DNA from: Chitinophagales bacterium
GTDB lineage: Bacteria > Bacteroidota > Bacteroidia > Chitinophagales > Chitinophagaceae
DNA length: 64,000 nucleotides
Reading direction: 5' to 3'
Assembly: GCA_017303855.1 (NCBI GenBank)
Contig: JAFLBL010000001.1
Span: forward strand, 563,978 to 627,977
Shown one piece after another: positions 43,801 to 51,770 of this stretch (positions are counted from its first letter, which is position 1; each line of letters begins with the position of its first letter). Under the pieces are notes generated by a model. It did not search any database. It saw nothing but the letters and a program-made list of their open reading frames with translations, and was not told the DNA's origin. The position numbers and the translations under genes are program-made.

Positions 43801-44861
43801 GGAAGACGTTTCGTATTCAGTTCGGCGTAGAACGTCCTGCCGTCTTTGCAACGAACTTTACGTTCCTGTAATACAGTCCGGTTATCCAGAATTTCTTTCA
43901 TCCGCGGCGCCGGCTCACCGGGTGGCAAAACCAGCAAATCATACAAATTAAAACCATGTAATTCCTCGCGTGTAAAACCGGTCATCTTTTCGGCCATACT
44001 ATTCACATCCAGGCAACGCCCCTGCAGATCGGCAATAATGATGGCATCCGCCGCCTGTTCCACCAGGGTCCGGTATTGCTGTTCACTCCGGAGTAATTGT
44101 TCATCTTTCTCCTTGAAAACGGTAATATCCCGGTAGTATACGGATACTCCTTCCGGTGATGGATAAATATAATCTTCAAACCATTTTTGCTGGCCTGAAT
44201 AATACAACTCCACCCGTACCGGCTGTTGCGTACGCATGGCATTCTGCAGGCTGTAATAAAACGGCTCAGTCACGACGTCAGGAAATTCCTGCCAGATATT
44301 TTTGCCAAGCAGTTCGCTTGCCGGACGGCCATGCAATGCTTCCGCCTGCTGATTAATATAGGTGTAATTCCAGTCTTTGTCCAGTGCAAAAAATGCATCT
44401 GTAACTCTTTCAAAAACCTGGTTCAGGTTTACCACCTGCTCCGGGGATGATACAGTGGAAGAAACAGCAACTTCCCGTATAGTCCCCATTACAGCGATCA
44501 CTTTTACTTCATCCCGGAGTGGACGTAATTGCAGCTGATAACGAAGTGTATTATGTTGACATATCCAGTCAAATTGTACTGATTCCCCCGAAAGCGCCCT
44601 GTTGAGTTCACGCCGGAATCCGGCCAGTTGTGCTGCCGTCAATTGCTGCTGAATACCGGTTTTACCATGTATTGCGCCCGGGTGCTGATTGCATAATTCA
44701 AGAGAAGCTTTGTTTTGCCAGATCAGTTCTCCGTTACAGTCAAACATGCAAATAGCTTCATCAATTGCATCCAGCATCAACGGATACAAAATCCCCTCGC
44801 TGCTATCGGGGGAAATGGCGGATGACCCCTTGCGGGGCTGTTGGGTAGATCCTGATGGCAT
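40827..44861 (-). CDS. Soluble multi-PAS sensor histidine kinase
   Basis: 1344 residues with no transmembrane helix. I count nine PAS-type modules starting near residues 28, 148, 262, 380, 505, 628, 752, 875 and 1002, several followed by PAC endings (for example ITERKQTETAIRE-like and DITDRKKAEAALQQ). The C-terminus has the NarL/DegS-type dimerisation helix (KERNFLGQELHDNVNQ, phospho-acceptor His about 1161) and a HATPase domain with an N-box (EQCTNIIKYA, about 1267) and DNGRGMD (about 1296). No response regulator is adjacent, so it is an orphan kinase. The many PAS modules suggest several ligands or redox/light cofactors, but none is identifiable from sequence. Confidence 0.92.
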   Translation of the reverse strand: MPSGSTQQPRKGSSAISPDSSEGILYPLMLDAIDEAICMFDCNGELIWQNKASLELCNQHPGAIHGKTGIQQQLTAAQLAGFRRELNRALSGESVQFDWICQHNTLRYQLQLRPLRDEVKVIAVMGTIREVAVSSTVSSPEQVVNLNQVFERVTDAFFALDKDWNYTYINQQAEALHGRPASELLGKNIWQEFPDVVTEPFYYSLQNAMRTQQPVRVELYYSGQQKWFEDYIYPSPEGVSVYYRDITVFKEKDEQLLRSEQQYRTLVEQAADAIIIADLQGRCLDVNSMAEKMTGFTREELHGFNLYDLLVLPPGEPAPRMKEILDNRTVLQERKVRCKDGRTFYAELNTKRLPGDRLLIIARDITARKQTETAIRENELRWKLALDKSELGVWEMNFEKNTAFISEKTREQTGYLNETNLENPDFWLQAIAGEDKPVVLEKFVNTLKGKEPSFDATFRVICKSGEVKWFRFTGNVSGRDDNGRALRIIGVHEHLTDRISREKELQLKEAAMESTISGIGMADMYGTITYVNAAIVRMWGAGDKSQLIGKKLTDVFYGEGIYHTLELLRSADSASGEDLAIRVDGSVFPIEFNANLIRDKNGEPVCLFGSFIDISRRRQAQQKLKKSETLFREITQHSPSGIVLLDKKLRFAFASDSARRISGYQEDELIGEDPVNYTHPDDLPALMPRLLDLMQVPGKVITAVYRFLYKDGTWHTIESTFSNLLHIEHVEAVTINFRDITIQKLAEDKLNFEKNLSDSLIEKMPGIFYLYTREGRFLRWNKNLENISGYSAREIKRMHLFDFYDTDEREKIQKRINQLFHEKLPGIELQLLTKQKKKVPVYINSMAIMYEGEACVAGIATDISKLKKTQQELVESEVAFNRLFHESSEAILLLDGKKFIDCNDATVRLLGYTNREEFLFQPPWKLSPRRQPDGELSTVKAKRLINEALAKGYNRFEWMHLKADGTVFPVDVMLTPILVKGHQLFYTIWRDITDRKKAEAALQQSIREISDYKYAIDQSTIVSFSDPSGNITYVNDNFVKLYGYAKEEIIGVNHRILNSKQHDDNFWKDFWSHINKGKVLRAEVCNKSKDGQLHWADTTIVPFLDETGKPYQYLAIRSDITEKKRLEDELSEQQRLEQIHITETALDAQEKERNFLGQELHDNVNQILVGTKLLLSVVAEDPVRHREVLDNSILNIEHAIQENRKLSHSLATPDLKLLSLPKQLHGLAREMFYQQPVKVKFSSKGFRDELLDEKRKITLYRIAQEQCTNIIKYAQASEVRLTLSFKRQQAILIISDNGRGMDPGKTTDGIGIRNMKGRLSIYGGTIDILTFPGEGFTLTVSMPL

Positions 44862-45299
44862 AAATTATTATACGAGAAGCACTTAAACTCATAATGTAAC
44901 AAAGTATTCCGGTCTTACACAGGTTACGTAAATCTTTTATTAATACATCAAGGTATTATTTATAAATCAATAATAGTATACACTTATAACCCTTACCTGC
45001 AGACAACCTATTTTTTACTGAATATAACTATTACCAATAACCGGTTTACAGGACATACATTCAATCAGGAAATCATATGATTGCAGCTGCCCCATGCAGT
45101 CACTGATAGGTAAAAAAGTCATTCCAACCGCTTTTTTGTCCTGTTCTCTATTCACAACCTGTGCATAAGTAAGTGTTGGCAGTCAGCCTATTGCTGATTA
45201 ATATTGATACAGAAGGGCAGGCTTCTGTAATCGGGCAGAAGACGAGAAAAATCCGGTACCGCCCTCAGACCGGCTTTGTGAAACATAAACCGAAGTGCA
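44862..45299. other. Intergenic region with no recognised gene (438 bp)
   Basis: A+T-rich spacer between the divergent kinase and phoH genes. The only structure seen is the hairpin ACAGAAG / CTTCTGT (45209-45228), about 70 bp upstream of phoH. No -7 box of TAnnTTTG type is obvious. Confidence 0.55.
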
Positions 45300-46271
45300 T
45301 TGACAGACACGATCATCAACCTTGAAACCGTAAACCCTATTGAATTTTTTGGTGTAAACAACGGCAAACTCGACATCCTCAAGAAGAAATTCCCCCTGTT
45401 GAAAATTCTCTCCCGCGGTACGCAGTTGAAACTGAGCGGAGCCCCGGAACAGATTGACAATGCCAGGGAAAAAATCTCCCTGATTGTTTCTTACCTCGAA
45501 CGAAACGGGCATATGAGCCAGAATTACTTCGAACAGATTCTGGGCGGTGATGATCAGGAAGTAATCGACCATTTCAAAGAGAAAAACCCCAACGAAGTCC
45601 TTGTTTTTGGCCCCAATGGCAAATCAGTCAGGGCCCGGACGGCGAATCAGAAAAAACTGGTACAGGAAGCTGATAAAAATGATATCGTATTCGCCATAGG
45701 CCCTGCCGGTACCGGTAAAACCTACACAGCGGTAGCCCTTGCAGTACGGGCACTGAAAAACAAACAGGTGAAAAAAATCATTCTGACCCGTCCGGCAGTG
45801 GAGGCAGGGGAAAGTCTTGGCTTCCTGCCTGGCGATCTGAAAGAAAAGATTGACCCCTACCTGCGGCCATTGTATGACGCACTGGATGACATGATTCCTG
45901 CCGATAAGCTCGGCTATTATATGACAACCCGTACTATAGAAATCGCTCCGCTGGCCTATATGCGCGGTCGTACTCTCGATAACGCATTTATTATACTCGA
46001 TGAAGCCCAGAATGCTACCGAACTGCAACTGAAAATGTTTCTTACCCGCATTGGCGCCAACGCCAAAGCCATTATCACGGGTGATATGACCCAGGTGGAT
46101 CTGCCCCGCAATCAACGAAGCGGACTGGCTACCGCGGTCAGAATACTTCAGAATATTGACGGCATCGGGCATATCGAACTCGATGAAGAGGATGTGGTAC
46201 GTCACCGGCTGGTTAAACAGATCCTCCGCGCCTATAACAAAGAACACGAAAAAGACGAACGGCATCACTGA
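45300..46271 (+). CDS. phoH: PhoH-family ATPase
   Basis: Cytoplasmic ATPase of 323 residues, a P-loop nucleotidase of the PhoH family that has been linked to RNA metabolism. An N-terminal KH-like segment (NPIEFFGVNNGKLDILKKKFPLLKILSRG) precedes Walker A GPAGTGKT (134-141) and Walker B FIILDEAQNAT. The start codon is TTG (45300) giving MTDTIINLETVNPIEFFGVNN, which aligns with the expected family N-terminus and has no in-frame ATG nearby. It overlaps the next gene by one base (TGATG), forming an operon. Confidence 0.94.
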   Translation: MTDTIINLETVNPIEFFGVNNGKLDILKKKFPLLKILSRGTQLKLSGAPEQIDNAREKISLIVSYLERNGHMSQNYFEQILGGDDQEVIDHFKEKNPNEVLVFGPNGKSVRARTANQKKLVQEADKNDIVFAIGPAGTGKTYTAVALAVRALKNKQVKKIILTRPAVEAGESLGFLPGDLKEKIDPYLRPLYDALDDMIPADKLGYYMTTRTIEIAPLAYMRGRTLDNAFIILDEAQNATELQLKMFLTRIGANAKAIITGDMTQVDLPRNQRSGLATAVRILQNIDGIGHIELDEEDVVRHRLVKQILRAYNKEHEKDERHH

Positions 46272-46945
46272 TGAAAACATATTCCGTTTTTCCCCCTTTC
46301 AACAAGAGATGGCCGGCCGGCTATCTCTTGTTGTTATTTACAGTATATGCCTGCCAGTTGCCCGCAAAAAAAAAGTCAGATGTACCGGCTGCCTATATAA
46401 ACCAGGTTAATTCCCGGCTGCAAGCAGCCAAATCACTCATTCAAAGCGGTGATGTAATTTTCCGGAATGGCACTGATGAAGTGAGCGCCGCTGCCCGGAG
46501 TATGAACAGGACAGACACGTCTTTTTCGCATTGCGGCCTGCTCTTTATTGAATACGATTCTGTTTTCGTTTATCATGCCCTTGGTGGCCGTTATAACCCG
46601 GATATGAAACTGGTCAGGGAGCCGGTCGAAAATTTCTGCAATCCCCGGGAAATCAACTCTTTTGGCATTTACAGGTACACCCTCAACCCGGGTCAGTTAG
46701 TGGAATTAAAAAAAACAGTGAGCCGGCACTATGCCAACGGATTACGGTTTGACATGTACTTTAATTACGAAAGCGACGACCAGATGTACTGCTCCGAATT
46801 TGTATTTAAATCGTTGAATAAGTCGTTGAATGGCCGGTTGACTCCATTTGTCCGTCTGGACACCCTCCCCTTCGGTGTTACCACCGACGATATCTATCTC
46901 AATCCTGCGTGCAAACTGATTAAAAAGGAAATTTTTATACAATGA
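46271..46945 (+). CDS. YiiX/YebB-like permuted papain-family hydrolase, lipoprotein
   Basis: 224 residues. N-terminal helix with a possible lipobox (LLFTVYAC, Cys28). The catalytic signature of the permuted NlpC/P60 family is present: SGDVIFR (about 59-65), SFSHCGL with His87, and QMYCSEFV with Cys174 as the likely nucleophile. Members have been proposed to act on lipid or peptide bonds at the cell envelope. It is translationally coupled to phoH, with the start codon overlapping the phoH stop. Substrate unknown. Confidence 0.85.
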   Translation: MKTYSVFPPFNKRWPAGYLLLLFTVYACQLPAKKKSDVPAAYINQVNSRLQAAKSLIQSGDVIFRNGTDEVSAAARSMNRTDTSFSHCGLLFIEYDSVFVYHALGGRYNPDMKLVREPVENFCNPREINSFGIYRYTLNPGQLVELKKTVSRHYANGLRFDMYFNYESDDQMYCSEFVFKSLNKSLNGRLTPFVRLDTLPFGVTTDDIYLNPACKLIKKEIFIQ

Positions 46946-46966
46946 GGGTTTTCACACCTTAATTAT

Positions 46967-46974
46967 TACTTTTG
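46967..46974 (+). promoter_or_regulatory. Promoter box before the 46996 lipoprotein gene
   Basis: TACTTTTG matches TAnnTTTG, 21 bp before the ATG. A clear -33 TTTG at the standard spacing is absent. Confidence 0.5.
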
Positions 46975-46995
46975 ACCACCTAAACCATTCAACAA

Positions 46996-47595
46996 ATGAA
47001 AAAACTGAACACCCTGCTGGTTGCCATCGCCGTACTGGCAACTGCAATTACCGGTTGTAGCGGAACTGACAGCGCAGATCCTAAAGCCGTTCTTGTAGCC
47101 TTTTTTGAAAAAATGTCCAAAAAAGACCTGGAAGGCGCTGCCAAACTGGCCACCAAAGATTCCAAAGCCACTATTGACATGATGAAAAAAGCCATGGATG
47201 TGGCTGAAAAATTTAAAGATGGTGAGAAAAAAGAAGAAGATCCTGCCGAAGATTTTAAAAACATGGTAGTGGGTGAAACCAAAATTGATGGTGACAACGC
47301 CACTGTATCTGTAACCAATAAAAAGAAAAATGAAACAGTTGATTTCCCGCTGAAAAAAGAAGGCGGCGGCTGGAAAGTGGACTTCAGCATGGCTACCCTG
47401 ATGAAAATGGGTATGGATAAGAACAAAAAAGAGGAAGGAGAAAACCCTGCCGGTGGTACAGACGAAAACTTTAATATGGATTCTCTGCAAAATGGCCTGA
47501 AACAAATGGACAGCGCACTGAAATCTATTAAACCTGAAGATCTGGAAAAGGCAAAAGCAGCTTTAGATGAGCTGAAAAAAGCCAGCCAGAACTGA
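46996..47595 (+). CDS. Small lipoprotein, DUF4878-like
   Basis: 199 residues. Lipobox ATAITGC (Cys21). Residues about 25-135 resemble the NTF2-like DUF4878 fold (VLVAFFEKMSKKDLEGAAKLATKDSK; DNATVSVTNKKKNETVDFPLKKEGGGWKVDF); the last 60 residues are highly charged (KNKKEEGENPAGGTDENFNM). It is followed by a terminator and then by a shorter gene of related design. The role of this lipoprotein family is not known. Probable expression from its own promoter at 46967. Confidence 0.78.
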   Translation: MKKLNTLLVAIAVLATAITGCSGTDSADPKAVLVAFFEKMSKKDLEGAAKLATKDSKATIDMMKKAMDVAEKFKDGEKKEEDPAEDFKNMVVGETKIDGDNATVSVTNKKKNETVDFPLKKEGGGWKVDFSMATLMKMGMDKNKKEEGENPAGGTDENFNMDSLQNGLKQMDSALKSIKPEDLEKAKAALDELKKASQN

Positions 47596-47615
47596 TAACG
47601 CATTTATCCGATTCA

Positions 47616-47643
47616 AACACCCCTCTCTATGAGGGGTGTTTTA
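47616..47643 (+). terminator. Intrinsic terminator after the 46996 gene
   Basis: Perfect 10-bp stem AACACCCCTC / GAGGGGTGTT with loop TCTAT, followed by TTTAG. Confidence 0.8.
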
Positions 47644-47675
47644 GTTTAGAGCGGAAAGTTTTGTACTTTGCAAGT

Positions 47676-48086
47676 ATGAAAAAGAATCCTTCCTTTTCCT
47701 GGCTGCTGCTCCTGCTGGCCGTTTCCTGTGGAGAACCCGAAAAAAAACAGGCAGAACCGGAATCCGATCTCAATGTGGTGATCAACTTTGTACGGGCAGC
47801 CCTGGACGGAAAATTTAATGAAGCGAAAACCTATTTGATTCAGGATTCACTCAACCTGAACCTGATAAACGTGGCCGAAAGGTCCTTTAATAACCTGTCA
47901 CAGGAAATAAAAGACGGCTACCGTGCTTCTTCCATCCGCTTCCCTTCACCCATGATTAAAGTGAACGACAGTACCCGGATTATCATTTACTCCAATTCAT
48001 ATATGAACAATCCCGATACGTTGAAAGTACTCCGGATGAACGGACAGTGGCTGGTGGATTTCAAATACCTGTATCAGCATGAATAA
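47676..48086 (+). CDS. Small lipoprotein, DUF4878-like
   Basis: 136 residues from the ATG at 47676 (MKKNPSFSWLLLLLAVSCG, lipobox AVSC). Body matches the same fold as the preceding gene: VVINFVRAALDGKFNEAKTYLIQDSLNLNLI and MIKVNDSTRIIIYSNS, ending TLKVLRMNGQWLVDFKYLYQ. It is possibly a diverged duplicate. Function unknown. Confidence 0.75.
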   Translation: MKKNPSFSWLLLLLAVSCGEPEKKQAEPESDLNVVINFVRAALDGKFNEAKTYLIQDSLNLNLINVAERSFNNLSQEIKDGYRASSIRFPSPMIKVNDSTRIIIYSNSYMNNPDTLKVLRMNGQWLVDFKYLYQHE

Positions 48087-48165
48087 GACAGCGCCGGGTA
48101 CCAGGTAACGATGTGTCGCTAACCAGTCAACATTAAACAGTCAAATTTAAACTCCAGCATTTTCC

Positions 48166-48537
48166 ATGTTTACGAATCTTCTTTTAGTGGGTCTCGGTGG
48201 CGGCATTGGCAGTATTGCCCGTTATCTCTGTCAGCGCTGGTTTACGGAAGAGTATTCGCATGCATTTCCCTGGGGTACATTTGCCGTAAACATAACCGGT
48301 TGCTTCTTAATCGGCCTGTTCTGGGGGATCAGTTTCCGTGGTTTTGACAATAATGAGCACTGGAAATTACTGCTTATGACAGGGCTTTGCGGAGGATTCA
48401 CTACTTTTTCCGCCTATAGCCTCGAAGGCATCGGATTATTAAGAGAACAGAAACTTGCCTTATTTTTTACTTATATCGCAGCCAGTGTGCTGCTTGGATT
48501 ACTGGCTACTTATGCCGGTATGAAATTAACCCGCTAA
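48166..48537 (+). CDS. crcB: Fluoride channel CrcB
   Basis: Dual-topology inner-membrane fluoride export channel, 123 residues with four helices. Family motifs: GGGIGSIARYLCQRW (N-terminal), GTFAVNITGCFLIGLFWG, and GLCGGFTTFSAYSLEG. There is no fluoride (crcB-motif) riboswitch upstream that I can see. ppa follows after 10 bp, and a half-size TauE gene after that. The pairing with pyrophosphatase is logical because fluoride poisons family I pyrophosphatases. Confidence 0.94.
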   Translation: MFTNLLLVGLGGGIGSIARYLCQRWFTEEYSHAFPWGTFAVNITGCFLIGLFWGISFRGFDNNEHWKLLLMTGLCGGFTTFSAYSLEGIGLLREQKLALFFTYIAASVLLGLLATYAGMKLTR

Positions 48538-48547
48538 AACTTAATCT

Positions 48548-49090
48548 ATGTTAACCGTTAGTCACCCCTGGCATGGCGTCAATTATGGAAAAAAAGCCCC
48601 CGCAACCGTCAATGCGCTTATAGAAATCCCGCAAGGCTCCCGTTCTAAATATGAAGTGGATAAAGATTCAGGTTTACTGAAACTGGACCGGGTGATTTAT
48701 TCCTCCTTCCAGTATCCGGTTAACTATGGTTTTATACCGCAAACGCTGGGGCTTGACAACGATCCCCTCGACATCCTGGTTCTTTGTTCACAATCCATCC
48801 GTTCCCTTTGCCTGGTGGAAGCCAATGTAATCGGTAATATGCAGATGATCGACAGCGGACAGGAGGACGATAAGATTATTGCCGTAGCCGCACAGGACCC
48901 GTCTGTAAACCACTACCGCCGTATTGAAGAATTGCCACAGCACTTCCTGCTGGAAATGAAAAATTTCTTTGAACAGTATAAAGTACTGGAGAATAAAAAA
49001 GTGGAGATTGATACGTTCCAGGATCAATCCATTGCTTTTAAAATCATTAAAGATTCCATTGATCTTTATCACGAAAAGTTCCCGCATTAA
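48548..49090 (+). CDS. ppa: Inorganic pyrophosphatase, family I
   Basis: 180 residues, soluble cytoplasmic enzyme that hydrolyses pyrophosphate and pulls biosynthetic reactions forward. Signature [10 protein letters not shown] (about residues 66-75) with the metal-binding Asp residues, preceded by [18 protein letters not shown] and [11 protein letters not shown]. Ten bases after crcB. Its stop overlaps the next ATG by one base (TAATG), suggesting translational coupling. Fluoride inhibits this enzyme, so the crcB-ppa pair may form a fluoride-protection module; that link is inference. Confidence 0.97.
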   Translation: MLTVSHPWHGVNYGKKAPATVNALIEIPQGSRSKYEVDKDSGLLKLDRVIYSSFQYPVNYGFIPQTLGLDNDPLDILVLCSQSIRSLCLVEANVIGNMQMIDSGQEDDKIIAVAAQDPSVNHYRRIEELPQHFLLEMKNFFEQYKVLENKKVEIDTFQDQSIAFKIIKDSIDLYHEKFPH

Positions 49091-49530
49091 TGCAGCAACC
49101 CCAACCACAAACTATGGCAACACAACTGATCATCACCGCACTCCTGATCGGGTTGGCGGCCGGCGTACTGAGCGGTCTGGTGGGTGTGGGCGGCGGTATT
49201 ATTATGGTACCTGCTCTCGTATTCTTTCTGCATTACACCCAGCACCAGGCTCAGGGTACTTCACTGGCGGTACTCACACTTCCGGTGGTTATACTGGCCT
49301 CCCTGTATTATTATCATCAATGTCAGAAACTGGGCACCCCCATTGATCTCAAAGTAGTGGGCTTACTCTGCGCCGGGTTTATTATCGGGGGCTATTTCGG
49401 CGGTAAAATAGCATTGTCCATTGATCAGGAATCATTAAAAAAAATATTTGCCCTCATCCTGTTCTATACAGCATTTAAAATGCTGCATTGGGACACCTTA
49501 CTCATAAAGTGGGTCAAAGCAATTTTTTAA
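49090..49530 (+). CDS. Half-size TauE/SafE family permease
   Basis: 146 residues, four transmembrane helices, against about 250 residues and eight helices in full-length members. The N-terminal repeat is typical: LLIGLAAGVLSGLVGVGGGIIMVPALVFFLHYTQHQAQGTSLAVLTLP, including the GxGGG motif. It probably dimerises to form a pore for sulfite, sulfonates or related anions. Start is the ATG at 49090 overlapping the ppa stop; the Met at 49114 is an alternative. Co-transcription with crcB and ppa is likely. There is no sign of a truncation, since the frame ends normally at TAA. Confidence 0.85.
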   Translation: MQQPQPQTMATQLIITALLIGLAAGVLSGLVGVGGGIIMVPALVFFLHYTQHQAQGTSLAVLTLPVVILASLYYYHQCQKLGTPIDLKVVGLLCAGFIIGGYFGGKIALSIDQESLKKIFALILFYTAFKMLHWDTLLIKWVKAIF

Positions 49531-49607
49531 AGTATTGCTAAAAAGCAGCCCGTCATATTTATAAAATAATTCCTGCGCTACCTTTCGGTAACACTAACAC
49601 CCTGTTG

Positions 49608-50267
49608 ATGAAAAGGAAACTGATTCTGCTGTTGTTTGCAACCCTGTTGTTCGGCAGTGCCAAAACGCAAATAAAAAACCCCGTATTCCAGGCACCCTCC
49701 AAAATCGCCAACGATTATTTCCGGATCAGTCCTTTCAACAAGGATTTCTCGGCCTTTGTGCAACGGTTGATGACGGATCCGATGCTGACCGATAAAACGA
49801 TTCACCGGAAAACGGACACCTCCCTTTTCTTCCTGGAAGGCTGGTATAAATCGCACCGGCCCTTTTTCTTCCTGCCGGAAAAAGTTAAAATTATTCTTGC
49901 GGAGAAAGAACTGGCCAAAGATTCAATGGATGAAATAAACGTTATATACCTGTACCAGTTGGTAGCTTATGCACCACCAGGGCCTGATGGGGCAAAAGAC
50001 GTTATAAATGAATATGAGAAACTTTCGAAAAAATTTAAACACCAATTCGATATGTCCAGTGTCCGGGAACTGAAAACCGGTGAGAAAAAGTACGGTGAAG
50101 TACGCGAATTTTATGACGACAATGTCTATTTCCAGCTGCTTTCACTGGCCTGGAACACGACTGAGAAGGGAGAGAATCTCCTGGCTATGACCCTTCGTTT
50201 TCTGGTCTATGAAAATACTGCCGTTTTGCCTGTTACCGGTTTACCAGTACCGTCGAATCGCTTTTAA
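49608..50267 (+). CDS. Hypothetical secreted protein, 219 residues
   Basis: No family recognised. MKRKLILLLFATLLFGSAKTQ is a signal peptide. The body is mixed alpha/beta with many charged residues (FNKDFSAFVQRLMTDPMLTDKTIHRKTDTSLFFLEGWYKSH) and contains no Cys. I use the ATG at 49608; the TTG just upstream is in frame but not needed. Its last 27 bp overlap, tail to tail, the last codons of the NlpC/P60 gene on the other strand. Confidence 0.75.
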   Translation: MKRKLILLLFATLLFGSAKTQIKNPVFQAPSKIANDYFRISPFNKDFSAFVQRLMTDPMLTDKTIHRKTDTSLFFLEGWYKSHRPFFFLPEKVKIILAEKELAKDSMDEINVIYLYQLVAYAPPGPDGAKDVINEYEKLSKKFKHQFDMSSVRELKTGEKKYGEVREFYDDNVYFQLLSLAWNTTEKGENLLAMTLRFLVYENTAVLPVTGLPVPSNRF

Positions 50268-51008
50268 ACGGTGCGTTCGCTGACCGCTGTCCCTGTTGAT
50301 GATTCCTTTTTTATCAATCGGATCGATCCTGACTTTCCCGGCGGCATGTACAACCAGTTCCGGCTTGAGCAATAAACCTACATGCACGATTTCTTCCTTA
50401 TCATCAAAAAACACCAGGTCCCCGGTTCTGCCCAGATGCAAGGCTGCAACCGGTTCACCTTCCTGTGCCTGCTGCCAGGCATCCCTGGGCAGATCAATTC
50501 CCAACGTTTTAAATAACACCTGTATAAATCCACTGCAATCCACACCCATTGCGGTTCTTCCACCCCATAGATAAGGCGCATTGAGCCAGGGCTGTACCAA
50601 TTGATCCAGTGAAACAGCTCCGGCTTGTATTGTTGTCCGGTTTAGTACATTACCTTCTACCTGGTACACCTGCTGATTAATCCGTGTCTGATTTTCAGTA
50701 TAAGCGGGAAGCGATGATCCAAACGGCACCAGCAGAGAAACCTGTCCGGACCTGAGCGGGGTAAATATGTCAGCAGTAATATGAGCAGACCGGGTAGCGG
50801 CTGTTTCTTCATCTGTTTCCTGCAACAGGCTCATCGTCACCCAGCCTTCATAACCGTCATGAAGGCTTTTTACCTTTGCCCATTTGCCTTTTTTTATCTT
50901 CAGCACTTTTACCGCTTCCCCAAACAACAGCTGATTGGTCATTTCTTTCCGGTGATCAGGTTTTTTACGTATAGCAGCAGCAGGAACAGATACAATCGCG
51001 TAATCCAT
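50241..51008 (-). CDS. SH3-domain NlpC/P60 peptidoglycan hydrolase
   Basis: 255 residues. There is a bacterial SH3-like segment near residues 10-62 (VPAAAIRKKPDHRKEMTNQLLFGEAVKVLKIKKGKWAKVKS), a second SH3-like stretch about 80-130, and the catalytic NlpC/P60 domain (about 140-255): Cys158 in GVDCSGFIQVLFKTLG, His209 (EIVHVGLLL) and His221. A typical SH3-NlpC/P60 endopeptidase cleaving gamma-D-Glu/meso-DAP or D-Glu-Lys links in cell-wall peptides. No clear signal peptide, so the enzyme may be cytoplasmic or exported by other means. Single gene, divergent from the sigma factor. Confidence 0.9.
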   Translation of the reverse strand: MDYAIVSVPAAAIRKKPDHRKEMTNQLLFGEAVKVLKIKKGKWAKVKSLHDGYEGWVTMSLLQETDEETAATRSAHITADIFTPLRSGQVSLLVPFGSSLPAYTENQTRINQQVYQVEGNVLNRTTIQAGAVSLDQLVQPWLNAPYLWGGRTAMGVDCSGFIQVLFKTLGIDLPRDAWQQAQEGEPVAALHLGRTGDLVFFDDKEEIVHVGLLLKPELVVHAAGKVRIDPIDKKGIINRDSGQRTHRLKAIRRYW

Positions 51009-51090
51009 GTAAACTTTTTCCGAAATTAATAAATGTTATCCGGTAAAATTTTGTTGAATACAGCAAAACCTGCATCTTAGCCATTAAGAA

Positions 51091-51108
51091 ATGATGAACA
51101 CCAGGTGA
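51091..51108 (+). promoter_or_regulatory. Mini-ORF overlapping the sigma-factor start
   Basis: ATGATGAACACCAGGTGA encodes MMNTR; its TGA (51106-51108) overlaps the GTG start of the sigma gene (51105) in GTGA. It could couple or limit sigma-factor translation. It is short enough to be chance. Confidence 0.35.
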
Positions 51109-51680
51109 AAGCGGACAAATACGCACATATCAGTGATACCGAACTGCTGGAAAAATACTATGCTGACCATAACAATGAGTGGCTGGGCATCCTCCTGCAA
51201 CGGTATACCTTATTACTGCTTGGTGTGTCCATGAAGTACCTGAAAAATGAAGAAGAAGCCAAGGACAGTGTGCAACAGATTTTCCTGAAAGTAATTCAGG
51301 AGTTAAAGAAGTATAAAGTGGAGTATTTTAAATCCTGGCTCTATATGGTGGCCAAAAACCACTGCCTGATGCGGATCCGGGAAAAACAAGGCCGGATCAC
51401 CGCAGAAATAACTGACCGTTTGACGGCCAGACCAGAGGAAGAAACTGACAGGCAGATCCTGTTACAAAATGACCATACGCTCGACCTGATGGAACAATCA
51501 CTTACGGAACTGAACCCCGAGCAGCAGCAATGTGTAACTTTGTTTTATCTTCAGAAAAAAAGTTACCAGGAAGTCAGCGATGAAACCGGATTCAGTATGT
51601 TGCAGGTGAAAAGCTATATACAGAACGGAAAACGAAACCTGAGGTTGCTGGTTGAGCGGAAGTTGAGAGAAGGGGTATAG
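51105..51680 (+). CDS. ECF-type RNA polymerase sigma factor
   Basis: 191 residues. Sigma region 2 is seen in LLQRYTLLLLGVSMKYLKNEEEAKDSVQQIFLKVI (about residues 27-60, DAxDxxQ-type), with FKSWLYMVAKNHCLMRIREK, and region 4 in LNPEQQQCVTLFYLQKKSYQEVSDETG with FSMLQVKSYIQNGKRNLR. The start is GTG (51105), since the only upstream ATG is in another frame. The next gene is a small membrane-anchored protein that is probably its anti-sigma partner. Directs a stress or envelope regulon of unknown composition. Confidence 0.93.
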   Translation: MKADKYAHISDTELLEKYYADHNNEWLGILLQRYTLLLLGVSMKYLKNEEEAKDSVQQIFLKVIQELKKYKVEYFKSWLYMVAKNHCLMRIREKQGRITAEITDRLTARPEEETDRQILLQNDHTLDLMEQSLTELNPEQQQCVTLFYLQKKSYQEVSDETGFSMLQVKSYIQNGKRNLRLLVERKLREGV

Positions 51681-51718
51681 GTTGACAAGTTGACAAGTTG
51701 ATAAGTTGATAAGTTGAA
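51678..51718. repeat. Tandem GTTGACAA / GTTGATAA octamers
   Basis: Four copies of GTTGACAA or GTTGATAA directly after the sigma-factor stop. Same word family as 30531-30600 and 57933-58037. Confidence 0.85.
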
Positions 51719-51770
51719 TGGTACTGAACTAAATAAATCGTAAAAAAATTAAACTTTCCTTCCAGAGGTT

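Noticed and set aside
45209..45228. Hairpin ACAGAAG/CTTCTGT upstream of phoH as riboswitch
   Set aside because: It is isolated and short, without a T-tract or further structure to support regulation.
48087..48165. Fluoride riboswitch upstream of crcB
   Set aside because: The conserved crcB-motif core could not be found in the 79 bp upstream.
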